Assembly: GCA_944333305.1 (NCBI GenBank)
Contig: CALVKV010000004.1
Span: 1 to 22,156 of the forward strand
DNA from: an uncultured Bacilli bacterium
GTDB lineage: Bacteria; Bacillota_I; Bacilli_A; RF39; UBA660
Reading direction: 5' to 3'
Length of the DNA stretch: 22,156 nucleotides
Below, piece by piece: positions 1 to 7,783 of the stretch. Each line of letters opens with the position of its first letter. The stretch's first letter is position 1. The notes under the pieces are model-generated. The model was given only the letters and a program-made list of their open reading frames with translations, had not been told where the DNA came from and searched no databases. A program made the translations under genes and the position numbers.

Positions 1-375
1 GTTCAAAAAGATACTGATACTGAAATACTTGGTTATAATATTTTTGATCGTATTACAAAAGAAGGACGTAAATATGGAGTTTTATTAGGATTAATTACCC
101 AAAGACCTAGTGAACTATCAGATACAGCAATATCACAATGTTCAAACTTTGTTATTTTAAGAACATTACATCCAAAAGATTTAAGTTATATCAAAGATAT
201 GGTTCCAAATATCTCTTTAGAAGTAGCTAATCAACTTAAAAATTTAAAACCTGGTAATGCAATAGCTTTTGGTAGTGCCTTTAAAGTACCAATTAATATG
301 CAATTTCAAAAAGCAGATCCAGAACCATTATCTAATAATGTTGATATTAAAAATATTTGGTATAAAAGTAATTAA
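1..375 (+). CDS. HerA/FtsK-like P-loop ATPase, C-terminal end (5' truncated by window)
   Basis: An open frame runs from base 1 to a TAA at 373-375, giving the last 124 residues of a protein whose start lies outside the window. The segment LITQRPSELSDTAISQC followed by NFVILRTLHPKDLSYI is the C-terminal signature of HerA-type (DUF87) hexameric ATPases, where the Gln-Arg pair lies near the ATP site and the rest forms the strand and helix that close the RecA-like fold. Members of this family translocate DNA or partner with nucleases. The Walker A part is not visible, so the exact subfamily cannot be named. The gene lies 61 bp upstream of sepF in the same direction. No terminator is seen between them, so read-through is possible. 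The family call is firm and the function is inferred. Confidence 0.8.
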   Translation, partial: VQKDTDTEILGYNIFDRITKEGRKYGVLLGLITQRPSELSDTAISQCSNFVILRTLHPKDLSYIKDMVPNISLEVANQLKNLKPGNAIAFGSAFKVPINMQFQKADPEPLSNNVDIKNIWYKSN

Positions 376-400
376 ATACCTTTTCTAAATAAAAAAAATA

Positions 401-412
401 TGTTACTATAAT
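401..412 (+). promoter_or_regulatory. Possible promoter of the sepF group (-10 only)
   Basis: TATAAT lies at 407-412, 25 bp before the sepF start codon, in the AT-rich gap after the HerA-like gene. There is no convincing -35 box at the right distance (only T-rich sequence near 381-386), so this is a weak call. Confidence 0.3.
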
Positions 413-436
413 ATATAGTTAATAGGAGGATAAGAT

Positions 437-868
437 ATGGCTTTAGATAAATTAAAAAAATTAATAGGTAGTGATGATAGAGATTATGAAGAAGAGACTA
501 AAGAGGAGGAGTATTATAAAGTGAGTAGAGAAGAGTATATGGACGAAAATGGAACTGCTGGTAGCAAAATGATGTTACTAGAGCCACGTGCTTATTCAGA
601 AAGTCAACAAATAGCAGATTATTTAAAAGAAAGAAATGCTGTCGTTGTTAACTTAAAAAGAGTAACACCAGATCAAGCTAAAAGAATTGTCGACTTTTTA
701 AGTGGTACTTTATATGCTATTGGTGGTGATTTACAAAAATTAGGTGGAGGCATATTTTTATGTACACCGAATAATGTTAATGTAGAAGGAGAAATTTCTG
801 ATGATGCTCCTCCAAAACCACAGTCTAAAAGAGCTAAAAAACAAGAAGACGATGAATTTGATTGGTAA
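437..868 (+). CDS. sepF: Cell division protein SepF
   Basis: The protein has 143 residues, close to the usual 140-150 for SepF. SepF binds FtsZ polymers on the cytoplasmic side of the membrane and links them into regular bundles at the division ring. Residues 1-10 form a short amphipathic helix ([10 protein letters not shown]) typical of the membrane anchor. Residues 11-43 are a charged, Glu-rich linker. Residues 45-117 are the SepF fold, with the Gly-rich stretch around [14 protein letters not shown] that forms the dimer interface and FtsZ site. The C-tail is charged and ends in Trp. The start is fixed by AGGAGG at 424-429, seven bases ahead of ATG. The next gene is divIVA, 28 bp away. In Bacillus, ylmG and ylmH lie between these two genes, and they are missing here. 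Confidence 0.95.
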   Translation: MALDKLKKLIGSDDRDYEEETKEEEYYKVSREEYMDENGTAGSKMMLLEPRAYSESQQIADYLKERNAVVVNLKRVTPDQAKRIVDFLSGTLYAIGGDLQKLGGGIFLCTPNNVNVEGEISDDAPPKPQSKRAKKQEDDEFDW

Positions 869-896
869 GAACCCGAATTTAAGGGATGTGATATAA

Positions 897-1334
897 GTGG
901 ACAAATTTAATTATGAGGCAAACGGATATAATAGAGCTGAAGTTAATAAATTTGTAACAGATGTAATTAAGGAAACAGAAGGAATAATAAAAAAGTGTAA
1001 AGATCAAAAAAAAGAAATAGAAAATCTAAAAGACAAGTTAAGTCACTATGAAGATTTAGAGAATACTTTAAAACAATCCTTAATAAATGCAGAAAAAACT
1101 GCTGATAATGTTAAAAGACTAGCAAGAGAAGAAGCAGATATTATAGTTAGTGATGCTAAACATAATGCTTCAAGGATAGTGGGAGAGTCATTATTGAAAG
1201 CTAGAAAAATAGAAGATGAAGCGGATAGATTAGAGAAAAATGTAAAGATATTTAAACGCAAATTAAAAATTATTGTAGAACAACAAATGGCTGTAGTAGA
1301 AGAAATAGAAACACTAGACTTAGAAGAAAATTAA
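897..1334 (+). CDS. divIVA: DivIVA family protein
   Basis: The protein has 145 residues and starts with GTG at 897, with the weak site AAGGGA upstream (881-886). The N-terminus FNYEANGYNRAEVNKFV matches the DivIVA lipid-binding domain (F...GY...EV..F). Residues about 25-135 are predicted coiled coil, rich in Glu, Lys and Leu with a heptad pattern, and a short acidic tail ends in LDLEEN. DivIVA binds strongly curved membrane at septa and poles and recruits division-site or cell-wall proteins. The position directly after sepF agrees with that role. At 145 residues it is somewhat shorter than Bacillus subtilis DivIVA (about 164), mainly at the C-terminal end. It could also be a GpsB-like paralogue, but the coiled coil is long and the neighbourhood fits DivIVA. 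Confidence 0.9.
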   Translation: MDKFNYEANGYNRAEVNKFVTDVIKETEGIIKKCKDQKKEIENLKDKLSHYEDLENTLKQSLINAEKTADNVKRLAREEADIIVSDAKHNASRIVGESLLKARKIEDEADRLEKNVKIFKRKLKIIVEQQMAVVEEIETLDLEEN

Positions 1335-1354
1335 GTCTAGTTTTATGTCTATAG

Positions 1355-1361
1355 AAAGGAG
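1355..1361 (+). promoter_or_regulatory. Ribosome binding site that sets the synthetase start at 1366
   Basis: AAAGGAG lies between two in-frame ATG codons (1345 and 1366). It sits after the first ATG and four bases before the second, so it can serve only the second. The longer reading from 1345 has no such site. Confidence 0.75.
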
Positions 1362-1365
1362 ATTT

Positions 1366-1992
1366 ATGGAAGAAGATAAAGAATTAGAAGGGTTAATCTT
1401 AAAATATACAGCTGCCCTAAAAACTTTAGAAACACAAATTAGTATTTTATTACAGGATTATGAACATAAAAATAATTATAATCCTGTAGAACATATAAAG
1501 TCTCGTATTAAAAGTTATGACAGTGCTACAAAAAAATTAACTTCTAGAGGTTATGAATTAACAACTAAAAATATAGAAGAACATGTCCATGATATGGTAG
1601 GACTTAGAATAGTTTGTTCATTTTTATCAGATGTATATGAAATAGTAAAGATAATAGAAAATAGTGATCAAATTACAATTCGTGATAAGAAAGACTATAT
1701 AACTAATCCTAAAGATACTGGATACTATAGTTATCATTTATTAGTTTACGTACCAGTTTACTTAATAGATGGTGTTACTTTGGTAGAAGCAGAAATACAG
1801 ATTAGAACCGTTGCTATGGACTTTTGGGCTAGTCTAGATCATAAAATAACTTATAAATTTAAAGGAGAAATCCCAGAAGAAATCAAAGAAGGTATGCATA
1901 AGTGTGCAGAAGATATCCATGCACTAGACCAAAAGATGTTAAAGTTAAATAATGAAATGCAAATAATTAAAGATGATCAAGAAGTAATTTAA
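1366..1992 (+). CDS. relQ: Small alarmone synthetase, RelQ/YjbM type ((p)ppGpp synthetase)
   Basis: The protein has 208 residues from the ATG at 1366, which has AAAGGAG just upstream. An in-frame ATG at 1345 would add seven residues but lacks a ribosome site. It is a stand-alone RelA/SpoT synthetase domain with no HD hydrolase, TGS or ACT domains, as in RelQ. It moves pyrophosphate from ATP to the 3' hydroxyl of GDP or GTP. Visible motifs are HDMVGLRIVC (Asp76), TGYYSYHLL in the nucleotide loop, and EIQIRT (143-148) followed by AMDFWASLDHK. The C-terminal helix (about 170-208) carries the tetramer-forming region seen in RelQ. It lies 31 bp after divIVA, so alarmone synthesis appears transcribed with division genes. 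A terminator follows at once. Confidence 0.92.
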   Translation: MEEDKELEGLILKYTAALKTLETQISILLQDYEHKNNYNPVEHIKSRIKSYDSATKKLTSRGYELTTKNIEEHVHDMVGLRIVCSFLSDVYEIVKIIENSDQITIRDKKDYITNPKDTGYYSYHLLVYVPVYLIDGVTLVEAEIQIRTVAMDFWASLDHKITYKFKGEIPEEIKEGMHKCAEDIHALDQKMLKLNNEMQIIKDDQEVI

Positions 1993-2006
1993 GTATAAAA
2001 ATAATT

Positions 2007-2040
2007 AAATCCTCTATAATATTTCTGGAGGATTTTTATT
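2007..2040 (+). terminator. Rho-independent terminator after the relQ gene
   Basis: AAATCCTC (2007-2014) pairs with GAGGATTT (2028-2035), eight pairs around a 13-base loop, and runs into TTTTTATT. Confidence 0.85.
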
Positions 2041-2048
2041 AACTTTAG

Positions 2049-2083
2049 CTATAGAAAAGTTAAAACAATTTCTATAGTTTTTT
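2049..2083 (+). terminator. Second, tandem terminator-like hairpin
   Basis: CTATAGAAA (2049-2057) pairs perfectly with TTTCTATAG (2069-2077) around 11 bases and is followed by six T residues (2078-2083). It lies nine bases after the first terminator's T-run and before the promoter of the next gene, so it acts as a back-up stop or ends a very small RNA. Confidence 0.65.
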
Positions 2084-2127
2084 AAATAATTAAAACTTGA
2101 AATATTAAAAGATAGCAAGTTATATAT

Positions 2128-2155
2128 TTGACAAATTTATCTTAATTGCTATAAT
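2128..2155 (+). promoter_or_regulatory. Strong sigma-70 type promoter
   Basis: A perfect TTGACA (2128-2133) and a perfect TATAAT (2150-2155) are 16 bp apart, and the -10 is extended by TGC at 2147-2149. This should give a high-level constitutive transcript starting near 2162, serving only the 105-residue membrane protein. Confidence 0.88.
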
Positions 2156-2186
2156 ACAGTCACCTTAATTCAAAGGGGGGTATTAG

Positions 2187-2504
2187 ATGAAAAAAGATAA
2201 AGAGAATAAAACAAGTAATTTAGCAATTTATGAGAGAAATTTAAAAAGAAATTATGCTTTGAAAGGCGGTATTGTAGGAGTAGAACTTTCTGCTATTCCC
2301 CTTAGTATTGCAGTAGCAAATAATGTTTTTGGAATGCATGTTATAATTAATGACCCAAGTTTTGTAGGAGATGTTATTAATACTACCTATAGATTTGTAG
2401 AAACATGGCCTGTTGCCATATCTTTAGGTACTGCAATTACTACAATGTCAATTTTTAGAGGTTTAAATCATGCAAAAGAAAAAATAAATCAAAGAAAAAA
2501 ATAA
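2187..2504 (+). CDS. Small two-helix membrane protein, unknown function
   Basis: The protein has 105 residues. I do not recognise its family. It begins with a Lys/Asn-rich cytoplasmic segment (1-26), followed by a hydrophobic segment at about 27-50 (GGIVGVELSAIPLSIAVA), an outside loop with INDPSF, a second hydrophobic segment at about 75-93 (WPVAISLGTAITTMSIF), and a strongly basic tail ending in QRKK. Both ends should face the cytoplasm by the positive-inside rule. The ribosome site is unusually strong, with AAAGGGGGG about seven bases before ATG. The gene stands alone between a near-consensus promoter and a terminator, so it is expected to be abundant. Function is unknown and no enzyme motif is visible. 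Confidence 0.8.
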   Translation: MKKDKENKTSNLAIYERNLKRNYALKGGIVGVELSAIPLSIAVANNVFGMHVIINDPSFVGDVINTTYRFVETWPVAISLGTAITTMSIFRGLNHAKEKINQRKK

Positions 2505-2512
2505 TTAATATT

Positions 2513-2544
2513 AAGTACTAGACAATAGCTCCTAGTACTTTTTT
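2513..2544 (+). terminator. Rho-independent terminator after the small membrane protein
   Basis: AAGTACTAG (2513-2521) and CTAGTACTT (2532-2540) form nine perfect pairs around a ten-base loop, followed by a T-run to 2544. Confidence 0.88.
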
Positions 2545-2545
2545 C

Positions 2546-2574
2546 TTGTTAAAAACTAAAATATTTTGTATTAT
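2546..2574 (+). promoter_or_regulatory. Probable promoter of the U32-sigma pair
   Basis: TTGTTA (2546-2551) and TATTAT (2569-2574) are 17 bp apart and match consensus at four and five of six bases. The -35 starts two bases after the preceding terminator's T-run. Confidence 0.5.
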
Positions 2575-2583
2575 AAACATAGA

Positions 2584-2592
2584 TTAGAGGTG
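2584..2592 (+). promoter_or_regulatory. Ribosome binding site that sets the U32 start at 2599
   Basis: TTAGAGGTG lies six bases before the ATG at 2599. An in-frame TTG at 2566 would begin upstream of this site, inside the probable -10 region, and so is not the start. Confidence 0.75.
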
Positions 2593-2598
2593 TTATCT

Positions 2599-4578
2599 AT
2601 GGAATTATTAGTACCAGCAGGAGATATAAATTCATTTTATGCCGCTTTAAATAATGGAGCCGATGCTATTTATTTATCAGGTAAAATGTTTGGTGCTAGA
2701 AGTTATGCCAAGAATTTTACGGAAGAAGAATTAAAGACCGTTTTAAAATTAGGTAAAATATATGGTGTAAAAATATATGTTACTATGAATACTTTAGTAA
2801 AAGATAATGAAGTAGAAGATTTTCTTAATGAAGTAGAATTTTTATATAATCTAGGCGTAGATGCTATTTTAATGCAAGACTTTGGTATGATTTCTTTATG
2901 TTTAGAAAAATACCCTAATCTTACAATCCATGCTTCAACTCAAGTTAATAGTAGTAGTTATGAGACTATAAAACTTTTATATGAAATGGGGATAAAACGT
3001 GTAGTACTTCCAAGAGAAATGAGTATAGATGAGATAAGAAAAATAGATATACCTATAGAATTAGAAGTATTTATTCATGGAGCCTTATGTGTAAGTTATT
3101 CTGGTAATTGTCTATTTAGTTCTATGTTAGGTTCACGTAGTGGTAATAGAGGAGAATGTGTTGGTAGTTGTCGCTTACCTTATAAATTATATAAAGATAA
3201 AACTTTAATAGATGAAGGCTATTTATTATCTATGAAAGAGTTAAATACCTCTTTAGATATCAAAAAATTACCTCATAACATTACTAGTTTAAAAATAGAA
3301 GGTAGAATGAAAAGCCCATCTTATGTAGGATTTATTACAAGATATTATCGCAAAATTCTTGATGGAAAAGAATTAACTAATAAGACTATAGAAGACTTAA
3401 AGAGCATGTTTTATAGAGGCTTTACTAAAGGACATTTATTTAATAATAATGATTTAATAAATAAATTAAGTCCTAATCATTTAGGTAGCCATTTAGGAAA
3501 AGTTATAGATGTAAATGATGAGAGGATTAGAATAAAATTAGATAGAGAACTGCTACAAGGTGATGGTATTAGATTTAAAGAAAGTAATAAAGGTATGATA
3601 GTAAATTATCTATATGATTTAAAAGATAATTTAATAAGTAAAGGAAATCCTAACCAGATTGTTGAAATAGATAATAAAGTAAATTTAACTACCCTAGATG
3701 AAGTTAGAACAACAACTTCTAAAAGACTAGAGATAACAGATTTTACTATTAAAAGAAAAGTACCTATTAATATTGAAATAAAAGCTAAAATAGGGGAAGT
3801 ATTTACTTTAACTTTTAATGATACCAAACATACTGTTACTTATACTGGAAAAGAAGTTGAAAAATCCATTAATAATCCTATATCTAAAGAAAGAATAATA
3901 AGTCAAGTTAAAAAACTAGGTAATACTCCTTTTACTATTAATCATATAAATGTAGATATAGATGATAATATCTTTATTAGAATAGGGGACTTAAATATTG
4001 CTAGGAGAACTCTTTCTGAAAGACTAATAGGAGAACGTCTTAATAACTATAAAGAACCTCTTATTAAAGAAGTAACTTTTGATAAAATAAATACTAAAGA
4101 AATAATAGATTTAGATGCCTATCAAGAAGTAGAAAGAAATCCTTTTTATCTTAACGATGTGCTAAAAGACAAAAGTATTGTTAGTAATTTATTTAGACCA
4201 ACTACTGATGTAATAGCATCCTACCATTTAAATATCTTTAATTCATATACTGCTTATTATCTTTATAAATTAGGATATAAGGCCATCACCTTATCAGTAG
4301 AACTAAATAGTTTAGAATTAAAAGATTTAATAGAGTCTATTAGAAGAAGATTTGGTAATATTCCAATAATTATTAAAACTAAAGGATATGTAGAAGTAAT
4401 GCTTATTAAAGGTAATATTTTAAATATTAAAGAGAATAATGATTATACATTAATAAATAATAGAGAAGACAAATTTAAAGTATATTATGATGGCAGATGT
4501 ACCCATATTAATTCCAGTTTTGAAATTAATATAGATCAAACAAAGTTCAAATATAATAATTTGTATTTCTATAATTAA
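2599..4578 (+). CDS. U32 family protein (RlhA/TrhP-like RNA hydroxylation enzyme)
   Basis: The protein has 659 residues from ATG 2599. The N-terminal part is a TIM-barrel-like fold that opens with ELLVPAGDINSFYAAL, as in all U32 members. The U32 signature EVFIHGALCVSYSGNC is followed by a second cysteine pair. The four cysteines 164, 171, 187 and 191 match the pattern that binds an iron-sulphur cluster in characterised U32 proteins. The family was first labelled collagenase-like peptidase, but studied members (TrhP, RlhA) hydroxylate tRNA or 23S rRNA using prephenate. The long C-terminal part (about 380-659) fits the extra domain of RlhA-type proteins; TrhP is only about 450 residues. The substrate RNA is not shown by the sequence. 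It lies 27 bp upstream of the sigma-factor gene, probably in one transcript. Confidence 0.85.
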   Translation: MELLVPAGDINSFYAALNNGADAIYLSGKMFGARSYAKNFTEEELKTVLKLGKIYGVKIYVTMNTLVKDNEVEDFLNEVEFLYNLGVDAILMQDFGMISLCLEKYPNLTIHASTQVNSSSYETIKLLYEMGIKRVVLPREMSIDEIRKIDIPIELEVFIHGALCVSYSGNCLFSSMLGSRSGNRGECVGSCRLPYKLYKDKTLIDEGYLLSMKELNTSLDIKKLPHNITSLKIEGRMKSPSYVGFITRYYRKILDGKELTNKTIEDLKSMFYRGFTKGHLFNNNDLINKLSPNHLGSHLGKVIDVNDERIRIKLDRELLQGDGIRFKESNKGMIVNYLYDLKDNLISKGNPNQIVEIDNKVNLTTLDEVRTTTSKRLEITDFTIKRKVPINIEIKAKIGEVFTLTFNDTKHTVTYTGKEVEKSINNPISKERIISQVKKLGNTPFTINHINVDIDDNIFIRIGDLNIARRTLSERLIGERLNNYKEPLIKEVTFDKINTKEIIDLDAYQEVERNPFYLNDVLKDKSIVSNLFRPTTDVIASYHLNIFNSYTAYYLYKLGYKAITLSVELNSLELKDLIESIRRRFGNIPIIIKTKGYVEVMLIKGNILNIKENNDYTLINNREDKFKVYYDGRCTHINSSFEINIDQTKFKYNNLYFYN

Positions 4579-4605
4579 AAAAAATTATATTTTGGGGGAA
4601 AAATA

Positions 4606-5994
4606 ATGGTTGATATAGAAGTAATACCAAAATCTATTAATGGTATATATAGTAGCTTAAATAGCATTATAAAAGTGTTACAAAGAGAGTATAACTTAAA
4701 TGAGGAGATAGTTGAAGCTATTGCTAAGATAGCTGTAGAAGATGTATATGATAATTTAGACTCATATGATAGTAATATTAGTTTATTTGACTTTGAAAAG
4801 AAAATAATAGAATATGTACAAGAATACATAAAAAAACAGTTAGAAGATGGTAATTTTGAAATACTTGACCAATATATAAATAAGGACCAGGTATTATCAG
4901 ACTCTTATAATATGCTTATAAATAGATTGAAAAAGATTTCTAGCTTTTTTAAAAAAATTGATTATCCACTTACTTTAGATATATGTATAAATTTAATTAA
5001 TAATTGTGCTGGTTTAAAGATACTACTTAATAGAATAATTAATATAAAAGAAGATTTAATCAGTAAAATTAATTTAAAAGAAATTTTTGATGATGAAATA
5101 GCAGAACTTTTTATAGAAGGATATTGTAAGATTAATAATATCAAAGTAAAGAATAGTATTCCTATAAGAAAAAAAATAGAAAGTGAATACCCAGAAGATT
5201 TGTTAGGAATGTATTTATTAGAAATAGATAAGCCTTTATTGTCAATAGAGGAGGAAAGATATTTAGCCTATGAAAAAATGTTAGGAAATGAAGAAGCCAA
5301 AAAAGAGTTTATAGAAAGGAACTTAAGACTAGTAGTTTCTATTGCAAAAAGATATAAAAATAGAGGCTTATCAATGTTAGACTTAATTCAAGAAGGAAAT
5401 TTAGGATTAATAGAAGCAGTTAATCACTATGATGTTACAAAAGAATGTAGATTTTCTACTTATGCGAAATGGTGGATAAGGAAAGGTATTACCACAGCAA
5501 TTTATAATAAAGGAAGAATGATTAGAATACCTATTCATAAGCAAGAAAATTTAAGAAAGGTTATAAGCTTAAAAGAGAAATTAGAGGTAACTTTAAATAA
5601 GGAAGTAACTGCAAAAGAAATAACTAAAACTTTAAATATTTCATTGGAAGAAGCAATCCAACTAGTCAATTTATTTTATGATACAACAAGTTTAAACGAA
5701 ATATCTGATGATGATATGACTACAATAGAAGATAGAGTCGCTTACATTGATAATGATTTAGATAATGCTATACTAAAGTGTGATTTAAAATATTTGCTTG
5801 AAAAAAGTAATTTGACAGAAAAAGAAATAAATATTTTAACTTTAAGATATGGTCTTGATGGTAATAATCCTTTAACTTTGACTGAAATAGGAAATATATA
5901 TGGAGTAGGTAGAAATTATATAGGACAAGTAGAAAAAAGAGTAATAAGTAAAATAAGAAGAAGATGTAATATAAAGGAAAAAAGTTATAATTAA
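4606..5994 (+). CDS. Sigma-70 family RNA polymerase sigma factor with unusual N-terminal domain
   Basis: The protein has 462 residues. Residues 1-195 are helical, acidic and unlike region 1.1. From 197 it reads as an RpoD-type sigma: region 1.2 (LGMYLLEIDKPLLSIEEE), region 2 from about 234 (ERNLRLVVSIAKRY, then LDLIQEGNLGLIEAV), region 2.4 (YAKWWIRKGITTAI, 286-299), region 3 (IPIHKQE), and region 4 with a helix-turn-helix at 424-447. His311 and Glu314, the extended -10 contacts, are kept. The position equal to E. coli Gln437 is Lys293. In the -35 helix the position equal to Glu585 is Asn437 and that equal to Arg588 is Gly440. It may be the primary sigma of an odd lineage or a group 2 alternative sigma. 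Its start has the ribosome site GGGGG about nine bases upstream. Confidence 0.88.
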   Translation: MVDIEVIPKSINGIYSSLNSIIKVLQREYNLNEEIVEAIAKIAVEDVYDNLDSYDSNISLFDFEKKIIEYVQEYIKKQLEDGNFEILDQYINKDQVLSDSYNMLINRLKKISSFFKKIDYPLTLDICINLINNCAGLKILLNRIINIKEDLISKINLKEIFDDEIAELFIEGYCKINNIKVKNSIPIRKKIESEYPEDLLGMYLLEIDKPLLSIEEERYLAYEKMLGNEEAKKEFIERNLRLVVSIAKRYKNRGLSMLDLIQEGNLGLIEAVNHYDVTKECRFSTYAKWWIRKGITTAIYNKGRMIRIPIHKQENLRKVISLKEKLEVTLNKEVTAKEITKTLNISLEEAIQLVNLFYDTTSLNEISDDDMTTIEDRVAYIDNDLDNAILKCDLKYLLEKSNLTEKEINILTLRYGLDGNNPLTLTEIGNIYGVGRNYIGQVEKRVISKIRRRCNIKEKSYN

Positions 5995-5999
5995 TTTTC

Positions 6000-6032
6000 A
6001 AAAGTAATAGGTAAGAACTCTTACTTTTTTTT
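6000..6032 (+). terminator. Rho-independent terminator after the sigma-factor gene
   Basis: AAAAGTAA (6000-6007) can pair with TTACTTTT (6021-6028), or GTAAG (6011-6015) with CTTAC (6020-6024) around AACT. Either form runs into eight T residues ending at 6032. Confidence 0.8.
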
Positions 6033-6044
6033 GCTTTTAAACTG

Positions 6045-6053
6045 TGCTATAAT
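6045..6053 (+). promoter_or_regulatory. Extended -10 promoter of gatCAB
   Basis: TGCTATAAT (6045-6053) is a perfect extended -10, 25 bp before the gatC start codon. The -35 position (6025-6030) falls in the terminator's T-run and matches poorly, so promoter strength would come from the TGn element. Confidence 0.6.
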
Positions 6054-6078
6054 AAGCTAGTAAGAAAAGGAGGATATT

Positions 6079-6372
6079 ATGGATAAATTAAGTAAAGAAG
6101 AAGTATTACATGTTGCCCATCTAGCTAGAATTTCTTTAACAGATGAAGAAATAGAAAAGTTTAGAGTCCAACTTAAAGTATTAATGGATGATATAGATAA
6201 GATAAAAGATGTAAAAGATTTTGATGATGAAATGATGTATACACCAATAGAAGAGAATGCTAAATTAAGAGAAGATGTTGTAGGAGATATGTTAAGTGCG
6301 AAAGATGCAACAATAAATGCTCCTAAAAAGAATGGAAGTTTTATAGAAGTACCGGTGATGATAAATGAATAA
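6079..6372 (+). CDS. gatC: Aspartyl/glutamyl-tRNA amidotransferase subunit C
   Basis: The protein has 97 residues, the normal GatC length. The opening LSKEEVLHVAHLARISLTDEE is the family hallmark, and the second half contains MYTPIEENAKLREDVV, which wraps the GatA-GatB interface in known structures. GatC stabilises the GatCAB complex, which converts Glu-tRNA(Gln) and Asp-tRNA(Asn) into the correctly charged tRNAs. AAAGGAGG lies upstream of the ATG. Its stop overlaps gatA by eight bases, so the two are translationally coupled. Confidence 0.97.
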   Translation: MDKLSKEEVLHVAHLARISLTDEEIEKFRVQLKVLMDDIDKIKDVKDFDDEMMYTPIEENAKLREDVVGDMLSAKDATINAPKKNGSFIEVPVMINE

Positions 6373-7783
6373 ATATTTAGATTTAAATATAAAAGAAATA
6401 CATGAGTTATTAGTAAAAAAAGAAATAACTCCTCTTGATTTAGTAGATGAAGCCTTAAAAAGAATAGAAGAAAATAAAGACTTAAATGCTTTTATCACCA
6501 TAAATGATAAAGTAAGAGAAGAAGCTAAAAACCTTGGTGAAGTAGATCCTAATAATCTATTTTTTGGTATTCCTATTGCTGTTAAAGACAATATTATAAC
6601 TAAAGATTTAAAAACAACCTGTGCATCACATATTTTAGATAATTTTATTCCTATTTATGATGCTACTGTTGTTACAAAAATTAAAGAAAATAAAATGCTT
6701 ATTATAGGTAAAGCCAATATGGATGAATTTGCTATGGGTTCAACTAGTGAAACAAGCTATTTTGGAGCCCCTTTAAATCCTCACGATAAAAAAAGAACTG
6801 CTGGAGGTAGTTCTGGTGGTAGTGCTAGTGCTGTTTCTTCTTCTTTAGTCCCTCTTGCTCTTGGTAGTGATACAGGTGGAAGTATAAGACAGCCTGCTAG
6901 TTATACAGGTATTGTTGGTATGAAACCAACCTATGGAAGAATTTCTCGTTATGGTTTAGTCGCTTTCGCATCAAGCTTAGATCAAATAGGACCAATGACT
7001 AGAACTGTCTATGAAAATGCCTCTCTTTTAAATATCTTAGTAGGAGAAGATGAAAATGATCTTACTAGTGTTAAAAAAGACAAAGAAGATTTTACAAGAC
7101 TAATAGGGAAGAGCATTAAAGATATGAAAATAGCTTTACCTAAATTCTTTATTAGTGACATTGTTGATAAAGAAATAAGTAATAGAATAAAGGCTGTCAT
7201 TAATTACTTAGAACAAAATGGAGCCGTTGTTGATATAGTTGATATGAGATACTTAGACACTGCTGTTAACCTTTATCAAATAATTGCTATGGCTGAAGCT
7301 AGTAGTAACTTAGCACGTTTTGATGGTGTTCGCTATGGCTTTAGAGCAAGTAATGTAGATAGTGTAGATGAAATGTATGGAAAAACAAGAGGAGAAGGCT
7401 TTGGTGATGAAGTAAAAAGAAGAATTATGGTTGGTTCCTATATTTTAAGTGGAGAAAATGCTAAAGTATATTATGATAAGGCTCTAATGGTACGCGATGA
7501 TATTACTAAAGAGTTTAATCGCATTTTTAAAGATTATGATTTAATAATTGGCCCAACTACAACTAGAATCGCCCCTCTTATTGGCACATCAGCAGATGAT
7601 CCCCATAAAGCTTTTATGGATGATGTCCTAGTTATACCAGTTAATATGGCAGGACTTCCTGGGCTATCTATTCCTGTTGGTAAAAACAGTAATAATATGC
7701 CTATAGGTTTACATATTATTGGTAAAGCTTTTGATGAAGCAACTATTTATAAATTAGCCAGTTTTCTTGAGGAGGTGTTTTAA
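6365..7783 (+). CDS. gatA: Glutamyl/aspartyl-tRNA amidotransferase subunit A
   Basis: The protein has 472 residues, a usual GatA length. It is an amidase-signature enzyme that releases ammonia from glutamine and feeds it to GatB. The catalytic triad is visible: Lys74 in GIPIAVKDNI, Ser149 in the loop AGGSSGGS, and the nucleophile Ser173 in SDTGGSIRQPAS. The oxyanion and glycine-rich segments between them are intact. The ATG lies inside the end of gatC and has only a weak ribosome site, so translation probably depends on coupling from gatC. The last codons carry the strong ribosome site for gatB. Confidence 0.97.
   Translation: MNKYLDLNIKEIHELLVKKEITPLDLVDEALKRIEENKDLNAFITINDKVREEAKNLGEVDPNNLFFGIPIAVKDNIITKDLKTTCASHILDNFIPIYDATVVTKIKENKMLIIGKANMDEFAMGSTSETSYFGAPLNPHDKKRTAGGSSGGSASAVSSSLVPLALGSDTGGSIRQPASYTGIVGMKPTYGRISRYGLVAFASSLDQIGPMTRTVYENASLLNILVGEDENDLTSVKKDKEDFTRLIGKSIKDMKIALPKFFISDIVDKEISNRIKAVINYLEQNGAVVDIVDMRYLDTAVNLYQIIAMAEASSNLARFDGVRYGFRASNVDSVDEMYGKTRGEGFGDEVKRRIMVGSYILSGENAKVYYDKALMVRDDITKEFNRIFKDYDLIIGPTTTRIAPLIGTSADDPHKAFMDDVLVIPVNMAGLPGLSIPVGKNSNNMPIGLHIIGKAFDEATIYKLASFLEEVF

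Noticed and set aside
1046..1261. Open frame of 71 codons on the minus strand inside divIVA
   Set aside because: It is a mirror of the divIVA coding sequence, with low-complexity Ser/Leu content and no ribosome site. The same holds for other minus-strand frames inside the U32, sigma, gat and IIC genes.
2566..2598. TTG at 2566 as start of the U32 protein
   Set aside because: The codon lies beside the likely -10 and before the ribosome site TTAGAGGTG, and the family begins at the later Met (MELLVPAGD).
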